This document shows, in pieces, positions 1-13,043 of a DNA stretch of 64,000 bases. Below the pieces are notes generated by a model. The model had not been told where the DNA came from. It saw only the letters and a list, made by a program, of their open reading frames with translations, and made no database searches. The stretch spans positions 80,488,815 to 80,552,814 of the forward strand of contig NC_092091.1 of assembly GCF_045679555.1 (NCBI RefSeq), written 5' to 3'. This stretch comes from Salvelinus alpinus (lineage: Eukaryota; Chordata; Actinopteri; Salmoniformes; Salmonidae). Both the position numbers and the translations under genes were made by a program. Position 1 is the stretch's first letter. Each line of letters begins with the position of its first letter.

Positions 1-453
1 CCCACCATGTTGACTCTCTCCTGGTCAACGACTAGTTTCCCTAGCTCCACTCTATACCCACCATGTTGACTCTCTCCTGGTCAACGACTAGTTTCCCTAG
101 CTCCACTCTATACCCACCTTGTCGTCTCTCTCCTGGTCAACGACTAGTTTCCCTAGCTCCACTCTATACCCACCATGTTGACTCTCTCCTGGTCAACGAC
201 TAGTTTCCCTAGCTCCACTCTATACCCACCATGTTGACTCTCTCCTGGTCAACGACTAGTTTCCCTAGCTCCACTCTATACCCACCATGTTGACTCTCTC
301 CTGGTCAACGACTAGTTTCCCTAGCTCCACTCTATACCCACCATGTTGACTCTCTCCTGGTCAACGACTAGTTTCCCTAGCTCCACTCTATACCCACCAT
401 GTTGACTCTCTCCTGGTCAACGACTAGTTTCCCTAGCTCCACTCTATACCCAC
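1..453. repeat. 56-bp minisatellite derived from a dynein exon end and its splice donor
   Basis: Eight units start at 1, 57, 113, 169, 225, 281, 337 and 393. A ninth start at 449 runs straight into the true exon end at 454. Read on the minus strand, each unit carries about 40 bp copied from the end of the adjacent dynein exon and about 16 bp copied from the intron start, including the donor-like GTGGGTATAG. The unit at 113 still ends its pseudo-exon with AAG as the real exon does; the others end with ATG. The array continues off the left edge of the window. Confidence 0.95.
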
Positions 454-621
454 CTTGTCGGCGCTCTCCTGGTCAACGGCTAGTTTCCCCATGAGAGCGT
501 TGACGTCTATAGACTTTTGTTTGAGGACAGGCTCCAGAGCTGACAGGTCTATCTTCATCTTATCCACCAACACGTTGGTCTCCAACAGCTTAGTCAGACC
601 ATTTTTTACCCTGTCACGAGC
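454..621 (-). CDS. dnah6: Axonemal dynein heavy chain, exon at start of stalk (DNAH6-like)
   Basis: This 168-bp exon encodes 56 residues from [16 protein letters not shown] to AVDQESADK. It is preceded on the minus strand by a GCAG acceptor (624-621) and followed by a GTGGGT donor (453-448). The residues match the segment after AAA4 where the first helix of the antiparallel coiled-coil stalk begins; the stalk carries the microtubule-binding domain in the outer or inner arm motor of cilia. It joins in phase 0 to the exon at 904-1146, giving QQLVA-ARDRV. Assignment to DNAH6 rather than another DNAH rests on my memory of the [13 protein letters not shown] and LSALEPVL strings. The downstream intron begins as a tandem array of copies of this exon's end. 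Reading through the donor meets a stop after VGIEWS. Confidence 0.85.
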
Positions 622-903
622 CTGCACACACAGGAATACACACACACGCACACAGACGCACACAGGCACACAGACACATACAGGCACACACGGTCATGCA
701 AACACAAACACACACAGAAGCAATTACATTTCTTGGATTGAATGGAGTATAGAATTGACGCCCATTCATAGAAATAGCCACATTTCAAAGAAACCACAGT
801 GTGCTAAACTGGAGTATTGATAACGTTAAATAATACATATTATGGATGTCTCACAGCCACTGTGTTTACTGTTGCTAAACAGTATTATAGATCTGTCTCT
901 TAC
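622..903 (-). other. Dynein intron between the 904-1146 and 454-621 exons
   Basis: This is a short 282-bp intron with GTAAGA donor (903-898) and GCAG acceptor. A CA-rich stretch at about 636-715 lies near the acceptor and reads as TG-rich on the transcribed strand. Nothing else was seen. Confidence 0.8.
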
Positions 904-1146
904 AGCCACTAGTTGCTGTCTCTTTTCTCCCAACATGGCCAGGTAGAGGTTAATCAGTTCCAGGTAAGAGGTGGGGGTAGTGTAGTAGCGTCGTCTCAGC
1001 TCAGAGTAGAACCTCTCGGCCATGTCTGTCACACTGACGTGGATCTCCACACACATCTCACTGAAACGATCCTTCATCTCCTCACTGCCAAACTCCACGT
1101 TCTGGAAGAAGGTCTGGGACACGGAGAGGAGGGCCTCACGGGGCCA
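904..1146 (-). CDS. dnah6: Axonemal dynein heavy chain, AAA4 exon (DNAH6-like)
   Basis: This 243-bp exon encodes 81 residues, starting [19 protein letters not shown] and ending [11 protein letters not shown]. The acceptor is TGTAG at 1151-1147 and the donor GTAAGA at 903. The motifs [15 protein letters not shown] and MLGEKR are those found at the AAA4 to stalk junction of axonemal dynein heavy chains. Phase is 0 at both ends, so it fits between the exons at 14551-14691 (ending IDWFVQ) and 454-621. No stop or frameshift is present. The gene is only partly in the window: a full heavy chain is over 4,000 residues and only 184 residues are seen here. Confidence 0.9.
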
Positions 1147-1156
1147 CTACAGGGGG

Positions 1157-1745
1157 AAAAGAGGAGGGGATGGTTAGATTGTAGGAGAGTGTGGGTGAAA
1201 AAGGAGAAAATTAAGAAAGTCAAAGAGACAGCGTGGTAGAGGGAGAAAGAGAGCGAGAGAGAGAGACATTACTTCCAGATATAAAGAGAGAGAGACCATG
1301 GGATCCTGAGTTCTTCTGCAAAAAAAATAATTAGATGAATATAGATGGGGGTTTTTTCTCTCGCAAGGACTTATACAGGATACTACCCTCTACATCAAAA
1401 CCTCAACATTCCATACCTAAAACCTTGATTGTGGACTAAATTAACTGAATGGATTCTTACTACCAAGGACTATCAAGAAAAAAACTTCTAACAAACCAAA
1501 CCTGCAGAAGAAGCACAGCGGAACCTGGAAATACCAGACTGAGGCTCAGACTGAGTGATGTTCAGTCTCAACCTACTTCTGAAGCCAAAAAGTAAAATAC
1601 AATAATCTCCAGGTATTTTTGTTAAATGAAGCTTATTAAATAAGGCTACTAAGCTACCAAGCAGCTCAGACAGAACAGACCTGTCTGCAACTTCAATTAC
1701 TACTGACGTGTGGAATGAGACGTGTGAAAACTCTAGAGCCTAACA
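1157..1745. other. Intron sequence, no gene seen
   Basis: This is unique-looking AT-rich sequence just inside the 13.4 kb dynein intron. It includes a short GA-rich run at about 1240-1266. Its right part probably belongs to the untranslated leader of the repeat element whose ORF starts at 1746. I see no exon. Confidence 0.6.
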
Positions 1746-1960
1746 ATGGCAGGAGAGTATCACAGCCTGCCCCACCCAAATGCAGAGGCCTTTGAAGCCC
1801 CCTGTGCAGATGTCATCACAGTACAGTACCCCTTGGATAGTAAAAATAACACTGCACGGAATATGTACAAAAATAAGCTCCTCGAGGACAATCCAGAGAC
1901 ACTATTTGCTGACTGCTACAAAGAGGGGAATGTGAGCAACTTCATTTTCCACACAGACCA

Positions 1961-4900
1961 TCTCCTGGCATGGCACAATGCTATATTAACACAGACCATC
2001 CCCTGGCATGGCACAATGCTATATTAACACAGACCATCCCCTGGCATGGCACAGTGCTATATTAACACAGACCATCCCCTGGCATGACACAGTGCTATAT
2101 TAACACAGACCATCCCCTGGCATGGCACAGTGCTATATTAACACAGACCATCCCCTGGCATGACACAGTGCTATATTAACACAGACCATCCCCTGGCATG
2201 ACACAGTGCTATATTAACACAGACCATCCCCTGGCATGGCACAGTGCTATATTAACACAGACCATCCCCTGGCATGGCACAATGCTATATTAACACAGAC
2301 CATCCCCTGGCATGGCACAGTGCTATATTAACACAGACCATCCCCTGGCATGGCACAGTGCTATATTAACACAGACCATCCCCTGGCATGGCACAATGCT
2401 ATATTAACACAGACCATCCCCTGGCATGACACAGTGCTATATTAACACAGACCATCCCCTGGCATGACACAGTGCTATATTAACACAGACCATCCCCTGG
2501 CATGGCACAGTGCTATATTAACACAGACCATCTCCTGGCATGGCACAGTGCTATATTAACACAGACCATCCCCTGGCATGGCACAATGCTATATTAACAC
2601 AGACCATCCCCTGGCATGGCACAGTGCTATATTAACACAGACCATCCCCTGGCATGGCACAATGCTATATTAACACAGACCATCCCCTGGCATGGCACAA
2701 TGCTATATTAACACAGACCATCCCCTGGCATGGCACAATGCTATATTAACACAGACCATCCCCTGGCATGGCACAATGCTATATTAACACAGACCATCCC
2801 CTGGCATGGCACAGTGCTATATTAACACAGACCATCCCCTGGCATGGCACAGTGCTATATTAACACAGACCATCCCCTGGCATGGCACAATGCTATATTA
2901 ACACAGACCATCCTCTGGCATGACACAGTGCTATATTAACACAGACCATCCCCTGGCATGACACAGTGCTATATTAACACAGACCATCCCATGGCATGGC
3001 ACAGTGCTATATTAACACAGACCATCTCCTGGCATGGCACAGTGCTATATTAACACAGACCATCCCCTGGCATGGCACAATGCTATATTAACACAGACCA
3101 TCCCCTGGCATGGCACAGTGCTATATTAACACAGACCATCCCCTGGCATGGCACAATGCTATATTAACACAGACCATCCCCTGGCATGGCACAATGCTAT
3201 ATTAACACAGACCATCCCCTGGCATGGCACAATGCTATATTAACACAGACCATCCCCTGGCATGGCACAATGCTATATTAACACAGACCATCCCCTGGCA
3301 TGGCACAGTGCTATATTAACACAGACCATCCCCTGGCATGGCACAATGCTATATTAACACAGACCATCCCCTGGCATGGCACAATGCTATATTAACACAG
3401 ACCATCCCCTGGCATGGCAGGGTGCTATATTAACACAGACCATCCCCTGGCATGGCACAATGCTATATTAACACAGACCATCCCCTGGCATGGCACAATG
3501 CTATATTAACACAGACCATCCCCTGGCATGGCACAATGCTATATTAACACAGACCATCCCCTGGCATGGCACAGTGCTATATTAACACAGACCATCCCCT
3601 GGCATGGCACAATGCTATATTAACACAGACCATCCCCTGGCATGGCACAATGCTATATTAACACAGACCATCCGCTGGCATGGCACAATGCTATATTAAC
3701 ACAGACCATCCCCTGGCATGGCACAATGCTATATTAACACAGACCATCCCCTGGCATGGCACAATGCTATATTAACACAGACCATCCCCTGGCATGGCAC
3801 AGTGCTATATTAACACAGACCATCCCCTGGCATGGCACAGTGCTATATTAACACAGACCATCCCCTGGCATGGCACAATGCTATATTAACACAGACCATC
3901 CCCTGGCATGGCACAGTGCTATATTAACACAGACCATCCCCTGGCATGGCACAATGCTATATTAACACAGACCATCCCCTGGCATGGCACAATGCTATAT
4001 TAACACAGACCATCCCCTGGCATGGCACAATGCTATATTAACACAGACCATCCCCTGGCATGGCACAATGCTATATTAACACAGACCATCCCCTGGCATG
4101 GCACAATGCTATATTAACACAGACCATCCCCTGGCATGGCACAATGCTATATTAACACAGACCATCCCCTGGCATGGCACAGTGCTATATTAACACAGAC
4201 CATCCCCTGGCATGGCACAATGCTATATTAACACAGACCATCCCCTGGCATGGCACAATGCTATATTAACACAGACCATCCCCTGGCATGGCACAATGCT
4301 ATATTAACACAGACCATCCCCTGGCATGGCACAATGCTATATTAACACAGACCATCCCGTGGCATGGCACAATGCTATATTAACACAGACCATCCCCTGG
4401 CATGGCACAGTGCTATATTAACACAGACCATCTCCTGGCATGGCACAATGCTATATTAACACAGACCATCCCCTGGCATGGCACAATGCTATATTAACAC
4501 AGACCATCCCCTGGCATGGCACAGTGCTATATTAACACAGACCATCCCCTGGCATGGCACAGTGCTATATTAACACAGAACATCTCCTGGCATGGCACAA
4601 TGCTATATTAACACAGACCATCCCCTGGCATGGCACAGTGCTATATTAACACAGACCATCCCCTGGCATGGCACAGTGCTATATTAACACAGACCATCCC
4701 CTGGCATGGCACAATGCTATATTAACACAGAACATCTCCTGGCATGGCACAGTGCTATATTAACACAGACCATCTCCTGGCATGGCACAATGCTATATTA
4801 ACACAGACCATCCCCTGGCATGGCACAATGCTATATTAACACAGACCATCCCCTGGCATGGCACAATGCTATATTAACACAGACCATCCCCTGGCATGGC

Positions 4901-7077
4901 ACAGTGCTATATTAACACAGACCATCTCCTGGCATGGCACAATGCTATATTAACACAGACCATCCCCTGGCATGGCACAATGCTATATTAACACAGACCA
5001 TCCCCTGGCATGGCACAATGCTATATTAACACAGACCATCCCCTGGCATGGCACAATGCTATATTAACACAGACCATCCCCTGGCATGGCACAATGCTAT
5101 ATTAACACAGACCATCCCCTGGCATGGCACAGTGCTATATTAACACAGACCATCCCCTGGCATGGCACAGTGCTATATTAACACAGACCATCCCCTGGCA
5201 TGGCACAATGCTATATTAACACAGACCATCCCCTGGCATGGCACAGTGCTATATTAACACAGACCATCCCCTGGCATGGCACAATGCTATATTAACACAG
5301 ACCATCCCCTGGCATGGCACAATGCTATATTAACACAGACCATCCCCTGGCATGGCACAATGCTATATTAACACAGACCATCCCCTGGCATGGCACAATG
5401 CTATATTAACACAGATCATCCCCTGGCATGGCACAATGCTATATTAACACAGACCATCCCCTGGCATGGCACAATGCTATATTAACACAGACCATCCCCT
5501 GGCATGGCACAGTGCTATATTAACACAGACCATCCCCTGGCATGGCACAATGCTATATTAACACAGACCATCCCCTGGCATGGCACAATGCTATATTAAC
5601 ACAGACCATCCCCTGGCATGGCACAATGCTATATTAACACAGACCATCCCCTGGCATGGCACAATGCTATATTAACACAGACCATCCCCTGGCATGGCAC
5701 AATGCTATATTAACACAGACCATCCCCTGGCATGGCACAGTGCTATATTAACACAGACCATCTCCTGGCATGGCACAATGCTATATTAACACAGACCATC
5801 CCCTGGCATGGCACAATGCTATATTAACACAGACCATCCCCTGGCATGGCACAGTGCTATATTAACACAGACCATCCCCTGGCATGGCGCAGTGCTATAT
5901 TAACACAGAACATCTCCTGGCATGGCACAATGCTATATTAACACAGACCATCCCCTGGCATGGCACAATGCTATATTAACACAGACCATCCCCTGGCATG
6001 GCACAGTGCTATATTAACACAGACCATCCCCTGGCATGGCACAATGCTATATTAACACAGAACATCTCCTGGCATGGCACAGTGCTATATTAACACAGAC
6101 CATCTCCTGGCATGGCACAATGCTATATTAACACAGACCATCCCCTGGCATGGCACAATGCTATATTAACACAGACCATCCCCTGGCATGGCACAATGCT
6201 ATATTAACACAGACCATCCCCTGGCATGGCACAGTGCTATATTAACACAGACCATCTCCTGGCATGGCACAATGCTATATTAACACAGACCATCCCCTGG
6301 CATGGCACAATGCTATATTAACACAGACCATCCCCTGGCATGGCACAGTGCTATATTAACACAGACCATCCCCTGGCATGGCACAGTGCTATATTAACAC
6401 AGACCATCTCCTGGCATGGCACAATGCTATATTAACACAGACCATCCCCTGGCATGGCACAGTGCTATATTAACACAGACCATCCCCTGGCATGGCACAG
6501 TGCTATATTAACACAGACCATCCCCTGGCATGGCACAATGCTATATTAACACAGAACATCTCCTGGCATGGCACAGTGCTATATTAACACAGACCATCCC
6601 CTGGCATGACACAGTGTTATATTAACACATACCATCTCCTGGCATGGCACAATGCTATATTAACACATACCATCCCCTGGCATGGCACAATGCTATATTA
6701 ACACAGACCATCCCCTGGCATGGCACAATGCTATATTAACACAGACCATCCCCTGGCATGGCACAGTGCTATATTAACACAGACCATCCCCTGGCATGGC
6801 ACAGTGCTATATTAACACATACCATCTCCTGGCATGGCACAGTGCTATATTAACACATACCATCTCCTGGCATGGCACAGTGCTATATTAACACAGACCA
6901 TCCCCTGGCATGGCACAGTGCTATATTAACACAGACCATCCCCTGGCATGGCACAGTGCCATATTAACACAGACCATCCCCTGGCATGGCACAGTGCTAT
7001 ATTAACACAGACCATCCCCTGGCATGGCACAGTGCTATATTAACACAGACCACCCCCTGGCATGGCACAGTGCTATA
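1961..7077. repeat. 38-bp minisatellite, about 135 copies
   Basis: The unit contains cctggcatggcacaatgcta and ends with attaacacagaccat. First and last unit anchors (1961 and 7053) lie exactly 134 x 38 bp apart, so there is no net length change. Units differ mainly by caatgc versus cagtgc, catggc versus catgac, and accatc versus aacatc. A block of 35 units (1330 bp) is duplicated inside the array (see findings). The unit is not a multiple of 3 and breaks the host ORF. Confidence 0.97.
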
Positions 7078-7372
7078 AGATCACACTACCCCTATGTCAA
7101 GAGAGAGGGTATTGGCCCAGGGTGGAAACTCAGAATCTTAGACACTGAGGAAATTGAAACAGCCTCAGTCAACATGTACTAGTCTGGGACAGTAATGGTG
7201 CAGGACATCCTCATGCAGTTCCAGCAGGAGTTTTACAGGATCAAAGAGACGACTCCCCATCCTGAGTCAGTCTGATCACACCTCTTCCACCTGTCTGCAC
7301 ACCTCTTCCAGCTGTCCCCCCCCGGCTGTCAGAGAGCTGGCTGCACTCCGGACTGAGATGAGACAACTTAGG

Positions 7373-8045
7373 GAGGAGAGAGAGGAACACATGGAACAGC
7401 TAACAGCAGTGAAGGAGGAGAGAGAGGAACACATGGAACAGCTAACAGCAGTGAAGGAGGAGAGAGAGGAACACATGGAACAGCTAACAGCAGTAAAGGA
7501 GGAGAAAGAGGAACACATGGAACAGCTAACAGCAGTGAAGGAGGAGAGAGTGGAAAACATGGTACAGCGAACAGCAGTGAAGGAGGAGAGAGAGGAACAC
7601 ATGGTACAGCTAACAGCAGTCAAGGAGGAGGGAGAGGAACACATGGAACAGCTAACAGCAGTGAAGGAGGAGAGAGGAACACATGGTACAGCTAACAGCA
7701 GTGAAGGAGGAGAGAGAGGAACACATGGAACAGCTAACAGCAGTGAAGGAGGAGAGAGAGGAACACATGGCACAGCTAACAGCAGTGAAGGAGAAGAGAG
7801 AGGAACACATGGAACAGCAGTGAAGGAGGAGAGAGAGGAACACATGGAACAGCTAACAGCAGTGAAGGAGGAGAGAGAGGAACACATGACACAGCTAACA
7901 GCAGTGAAGGAGGAGGGAGAGGAACACATGACACAGCTAACAGCAGTGAAGGAGGAGGGAGAGGAACACATGACACAGCTAACATCAGTGAAGTAGGAGG
8001 GAGAGGAACACATGACACAGCTAACAACAGTGAAGGAGGAGGAGA
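7373..8045. repeat. 42-bp coding-phase minisatellite (14-residue coiled-coil unit)
   Basis: About 16 units of 42 bp, with some 39-bp and shorter variants. On the plus strand each reads as EEREEHMEQLTAVK, two heptads rich in Glu and Leu. The unit starts from LAALRTEMRQLREE of the element ORF, so the native protein probably had a short coiled coil here. Confidence 0.93.
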
Positions 8046-8146
8046 GAAAGCTGAGGTGTGACACAGAGCAGGACACTCCCCCAGAGAAGCCAGCAGAAAA
8101 GCCCACCTCAGACCCGGACCACAACTTCAACACCACAACACCACAC

Positions 8147-11100
8147 TAGACATGTCCTGGAGCTGTTGTCAGAGGACAAACACTAGACATGTCCTGGAGC
8201 TGTTGTCAGAGGACAAACACTAGACATGTCCTGGAGCTGTTGTCAGAGGACAAACACTAGACATGTCCTGGAGCTGTTGTCAGAGGACAAACACTAGACA
8301 TGCCCTGGAGCTGTTGTCAGAGGACAAACACTAGACATGTCCTGGAGCTGTTGTCAGAGGACAAACACTAGACATGTCCTGGAGCTGTTGTCAGAGGACA
8401 AACACTAGACATGTCCTGGAGCTGTTGTCAGAGGACAAACACTAGGCATGCCCTGGAGCTGTTGTCAGAGGACAAACACTAGACATGCCCTGGAGCTGTT
8501 GTCAGAGGACAAACACTAGACATGTCCTGGAGCTGTTGTCAGAGGACAAACACTAGACATGCCCTGGAGCTGTTGTCAGAGGACAAACACTAGACATGTC
8601 CTGGAGCTGTTGTCAGAGGACAAACACTAGACATGTCCTGGAGCTGTTGTCAGAGGACAAACACTAGACATGTCCTGGAGCTGTTGTCAGAGGACAAACA
8701 CTAGGCATGCCCTGGAGCTGTTGTCAGAGGACAAACACTAGACATGCCCTGGAGCTGTTGTCAGAGGACAAACACTAGACATGCCCTGGAGCTGTTGTCA
8801 GAGGACAAACACTAGACATGCCCTGGAGCTGTTGTCAGAGGACAAACACTAGACATGTCCTGGAGCTGTTGTCAGAGGACAAACACTAGACATGCCCTGG
8901 AGCTGTTGTCAGAGGACAAACACTAGACATGTCCTGGAGCTGTTGTCAGAGGACAAACACTAGACATGTCCTGGAGCTGTTGTCAGAGGACAAACACTAG
9001 ACATGTCCTGGAGCTGTTGTCAGAGGACAAACACTAGACATGCCCTGGAGCTGTTGTCAGAGGACAAACACTAGGCATGCCCTGGAGCTGTTGTCAGAGG
9101 ACTAACACTAGACATGCCCTGGAGCTGTTGTCAGAGGACAAACACTAGACATGCCCTGGAGCTGTTGTCAGAGGACAAACACTAGACATGCCCTGGAGCT
9201 GTTGTCAGAGGACAAACACTAGACATGTCCTGGAGCTGTTGTCAGAGGACAAACACTAGACATGCCCTGGAGCTGTTGTCAGAGGACTAACACTAGACAT
9301 GCCCTGGAGCTGTTGTCAGAGGACTAACACTAGACATGCCCTGGAGCTGTTGTCAGAGGACAAACACTAGACATGCCCTGGAGCTGTTGTCAGAGGACTA
9401 ACACTAGACATGCCCTGGAGCTGTTGTCAGAGGACTAACACTAGGCATGCCCTGGAGCTGTTGTCAGAGGACAAACACTAGACATGCCCTGGAGCTGTTG
9501 TCAGAGGACTAACACTAGACATGCCCTGGAGCTGTTGTCAGAGGACTAACACTAGACATGCCCTGGAGCTGTTGTCAGAGGACTAACACTAGGCATGCCC
9601 TGGAGCTGTTGTCAGAGGACAAACACTAGACATGCCCTGGAGCTGTTGTCAGAGGACAAACACTAGGCATGCCCTGGAGCTGTTGTCAGAGGACTAACAC
9701 TAGGCATGCCCTGGAGCTGTTGTCAGAGGACAAACACTAGACATGCCCTGGAGCTGTTGTCAGAGGACTAACACTAGGCATGCCCTGGAGCTGTTGTCAG
9801 AGGACAAACACTAGACATGCCCTGGAGCTGTTGTCAGAGGACAAACACTAGGCATGCCCTGGAGCTGTTGTCAGAGGACAAACACTAGACATGCCCTGGA
9901 GCTGTTGTCAGAGGACAAACACTAGGCATGCCCTGGAGCTGTTGTCAGAGGACAAACACTAGACATGCCCTGGAGCTGTTGTCAGAGGACAAACACTAGA
10001 CATGCCCTGGAGCTGTTGTCAGAGGACAAACACTAGACATGCCCTGGAGCTGTTGTCAGAGGACTAACACTAGACATGCCCTGGAGCTGTTGTCAGAGGA
10101 CTAACACTAGACATGCCCTGGAGCTGTTGTCAGAGGACTAACACTAGGCATGCCCTGGAGCTGTTGTCAGAGGACAAACACTAGACATGCCCTGGAGCTG
10201 TTGTCAGAGGACAAACACTAGGCATGCCCTGGAGCTGTTGTCAGAGGACTAACACTAGGCATGCCCTGGAGCTGTTGTCAGAGGACAAACACTAGACATG
10301 CCCTGGAGCTGTTGTCAGAGGACTAACACTAGGCATGCCCTGGAGCTGTTGTCAGAGGACAAACACTAGACATGCCCTGGAGCTGTTGTCAGAGGACAAA
10401 CACTAGGCATGCCCTGGAGCTGTTGTCAGAGGACAAACACTAGACATGCCCTGGAGCTGTTGTCAGAGGACAAACACTAGGCATGCCCTGGAGCTGTTGT
10501 CAGAGGACAAACACTAGACATGCCCTGGAGCTGTTGTCAGAGGACAAACACTAGGCATGCCCTGGAGCTGTTGTCAGAGGACAAACACTAGGCATGCCCT
10601 GGAGCTGTTGTCAGAGGACAAACACTAGACATGCCCTGGAGCTGTTGTCAGAGGACAAACACTAGACATGTCCTGGAGCTGTTGTCAGAGGACAAACACT
10701 AGACATGTCCTGGAGCTGTTGTCAGAGGACAAACACTAGACATGTCCTGGAGCTGTTGTCAGAGGACAAACACTAGACATGTCCTGGAGCTGTTGTCAGA
10801 GGACAAACACTAGACATGTCCTGGAGCTGTTGTCAGAGGACAAACACTAGACATGTCCTGGAGCTGTTGTCAGAGGACAAACACTAGGCATGTCCTGGAG
10901 CTGTTGTCAGAGGACAAACACTAGACATGTCCTGGAGCTGTTGTCAGAGGACAAACACTAGACATGTCCTGGAGCTGTTGTCAGAGGACAAACACTAGGC
11001 ATGCCCTGGAGCTGTTGTCAGAGGACAAACACTAGACATGCCCTGGAGCTGTTGTCAGAGGACAAACACTAGACATGCCCTGGAGCTGTTGTCAGAGGAC

Positions 11101-12581
11101 TAACACTAGACATGCCCTGGAGCTGTTGTCAGAGGACAAACACTAGACATGCCCTGGAGCTGTTGTCAGAGGACAAACACTAGGCATGCCCTGGAGCTGT
11201 TGTCAGAGGACAAACACTAGGCATGCCCTGGAGCTGTTGTCAGAGGACAAACACTAGGCATGCCCTGGAGCTGTTGTCAGAGGACAAACACTAGGCATGC
11301 CCTGGAGCTGTTGTCAGAGGACAAACACTAGGCATGCCCTGGAGCTGTTGTCAGAGGACAAACACTAGGCATGCCCTGGAGCTGTTGTCAGAGGACAAAC
11401 ACTAGGCATGCCCTGGAACTGTTGTCAGAGGACAAACACTAGACATGCCCTGGAGCTGTTGTCAGAGGACAAACACTAGGCATGCCCTGGAGCTGTTGTC
11501 AGAGGACAAACACTAGGCATGCCCTGGAGCTGTTGTCAGAGGACAAACACTAGGCATGCCCTGGAGCTGTTGTCAGAGGACAAACACTAGACATGCCCTG
11601 GAGCTGTTGTCAGAGGACAAACACTAGGCATGCCCTGGAGCTGTTGTCAGAGGACAAACACTAGACATGTCCTGGAGCTGTTGTCAGAGGACAAACACTA
11701 GGCATGCCCTGGAGCTGTTGTCAGAGGACAAACACTAGACATGCCCTGGAGCTGTTGTCAGAGGACAAACACTAGGCATGCCCTGGAGCTGTTGTCAGAG
11801 GACAAACACTAGACATGCCCTGGAGCTGTTGTCAGAGGACAAACACTAGGCATGCCCTGGAGCTGTTGTCAGAGGACAAACACTAGACATGCCCTGGAGC
11901 TGTTGTCAGAGGACAAACACTAGGCATGCCCTGGAGCTGTTGTCAGAGGACAAACACTAGGCATGCCCTGGAGCTGTTGTCAGAGGACAAACACTAGGCA
12001 TGCCCTGGAGCTGTTGTCAGAGGACAAACACTAGACATGCCCTGGAGCTGTTGTCAGAGGACAAACACTAGACATGCCCTGGAGCTGTTGTCAGAGGACA
12101 AACACTAGACATGTCCTGGAACTGTTGTCAGAGGACAAACACTAGACATGCCCTGGAGCTGTTGTCAGAGGACAAACACTAGGCATGCCCTGGAGCTGTT
12201 GTCAGAGGACAAACACTAGGCATGCCCTGGAGCTGTTGTCAGAGGACAAACACTAGACATGTCCTGGAGCTGTTGTCAGAGGACAAACACTAGACATGTC
12301 CTGGAACTGTTGTCAGAGGACTAACACTAGACATGTCCTGGAGCTGTTGTCAGAGGACAAACACTAGACATGTCCTGGAGCTGTTGTCAGAGGACAAACA
12401 CTAGACATGTCCTGGAACTGTTGTCAGAGGACTAACACTAGACATGTCCTGGAGCTGTTGTCAGAGGACAAACACTAGACATGTCCTGGAGCTGTTGTCA
12501 GAGGACAAACACTAGACATGTCCTGGAGCTGTTGTCAGAGGACAAACACTAGACATGTCCTGGAGCTGTTGTCAGAGGACA
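8147..12581. repeat. 37-bp minisatellite, 120 copies
   Basis: The unit reads tagacatgtcctggagctgt and continues tgtcagaggacaaacac. The first and last anchors (8147 and 12550) are exactly 119 x 37 bp apart. Units vary at three main sites: gtcctgg/gccctgg, agacatg/aggcatg and acaaac/actaac. The peptide RHVLELLSED of the element ORF is the source. A block of about 15 units (555 bp) is duplicated near 9.5-10.6 kb. Confidence 0.97.
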
Positions 12582-12641
12582 GACTAGGGTCCCCCAGTCA
12601 CATCATAATTCACACGGCCACAAATGACCTGAAGGCCCAGC

Positions 12642-12744
12642 AGGAAAGGATGGCCACAGCAGGAAAGGATGGCCACAGCAGGAAAGGATGGCCACAGCAG
12701 GAAAGGATGGCCACAGCAGGAAAGGATGGCCACAGCAGGAAAGG
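12642..12744. repeat. 19-bp minisatellite, about 5.5 copies
   Basis: The unit is aggaaaggatggccacagc with starts at 12642, 12661, 12680, 12699, 12718 and 12737. It repeats a piece of the element ORF just after the SGNH-like ATND motif, which then resumes as gagtgattgaaaaaacg. Confidence 0.95.
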
Positions 12745-13043
12745 GAGTGATTGAAAAAACGTCTTCCACTTTCCCCAACGCGCAAGTGGTTCTCTCCACC
12801 CTGCCACCATGAAAATACATCCACCCTGCCACCATACAGCGGGTGAATGCAAGCATTTTGTGAGACTGTGCCTCAAACCTAATGTCTACCTGGGCCACCA
12901 CTGCACCCTGGACTTGAACAGCCTTTACGACCAGGTCCAACTCTACAAGGCAACAATCCCAACTTTTGCCAGGACCCTGAAGGACGTCACCCTCAACCGC
13001 AGCCCCTCACACAGGAGCAACAGAGGAGCAGACACCCACCCCA

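Noticed and set aside
7276-8136. Long minus-strand Cys/Ser-rich frame across the 42-bp array
   Set aside because: It is the antisense shadow of a 42-bp repeat. The unit length keeps any frame open; no start context, splice site or family match.
1961-12581. CRISPR-like regular arrays of 37-38 bp units
   Set aside because: Units are head-to-tail with no spacers, and the host is a vertebrate. These are minisatellites.
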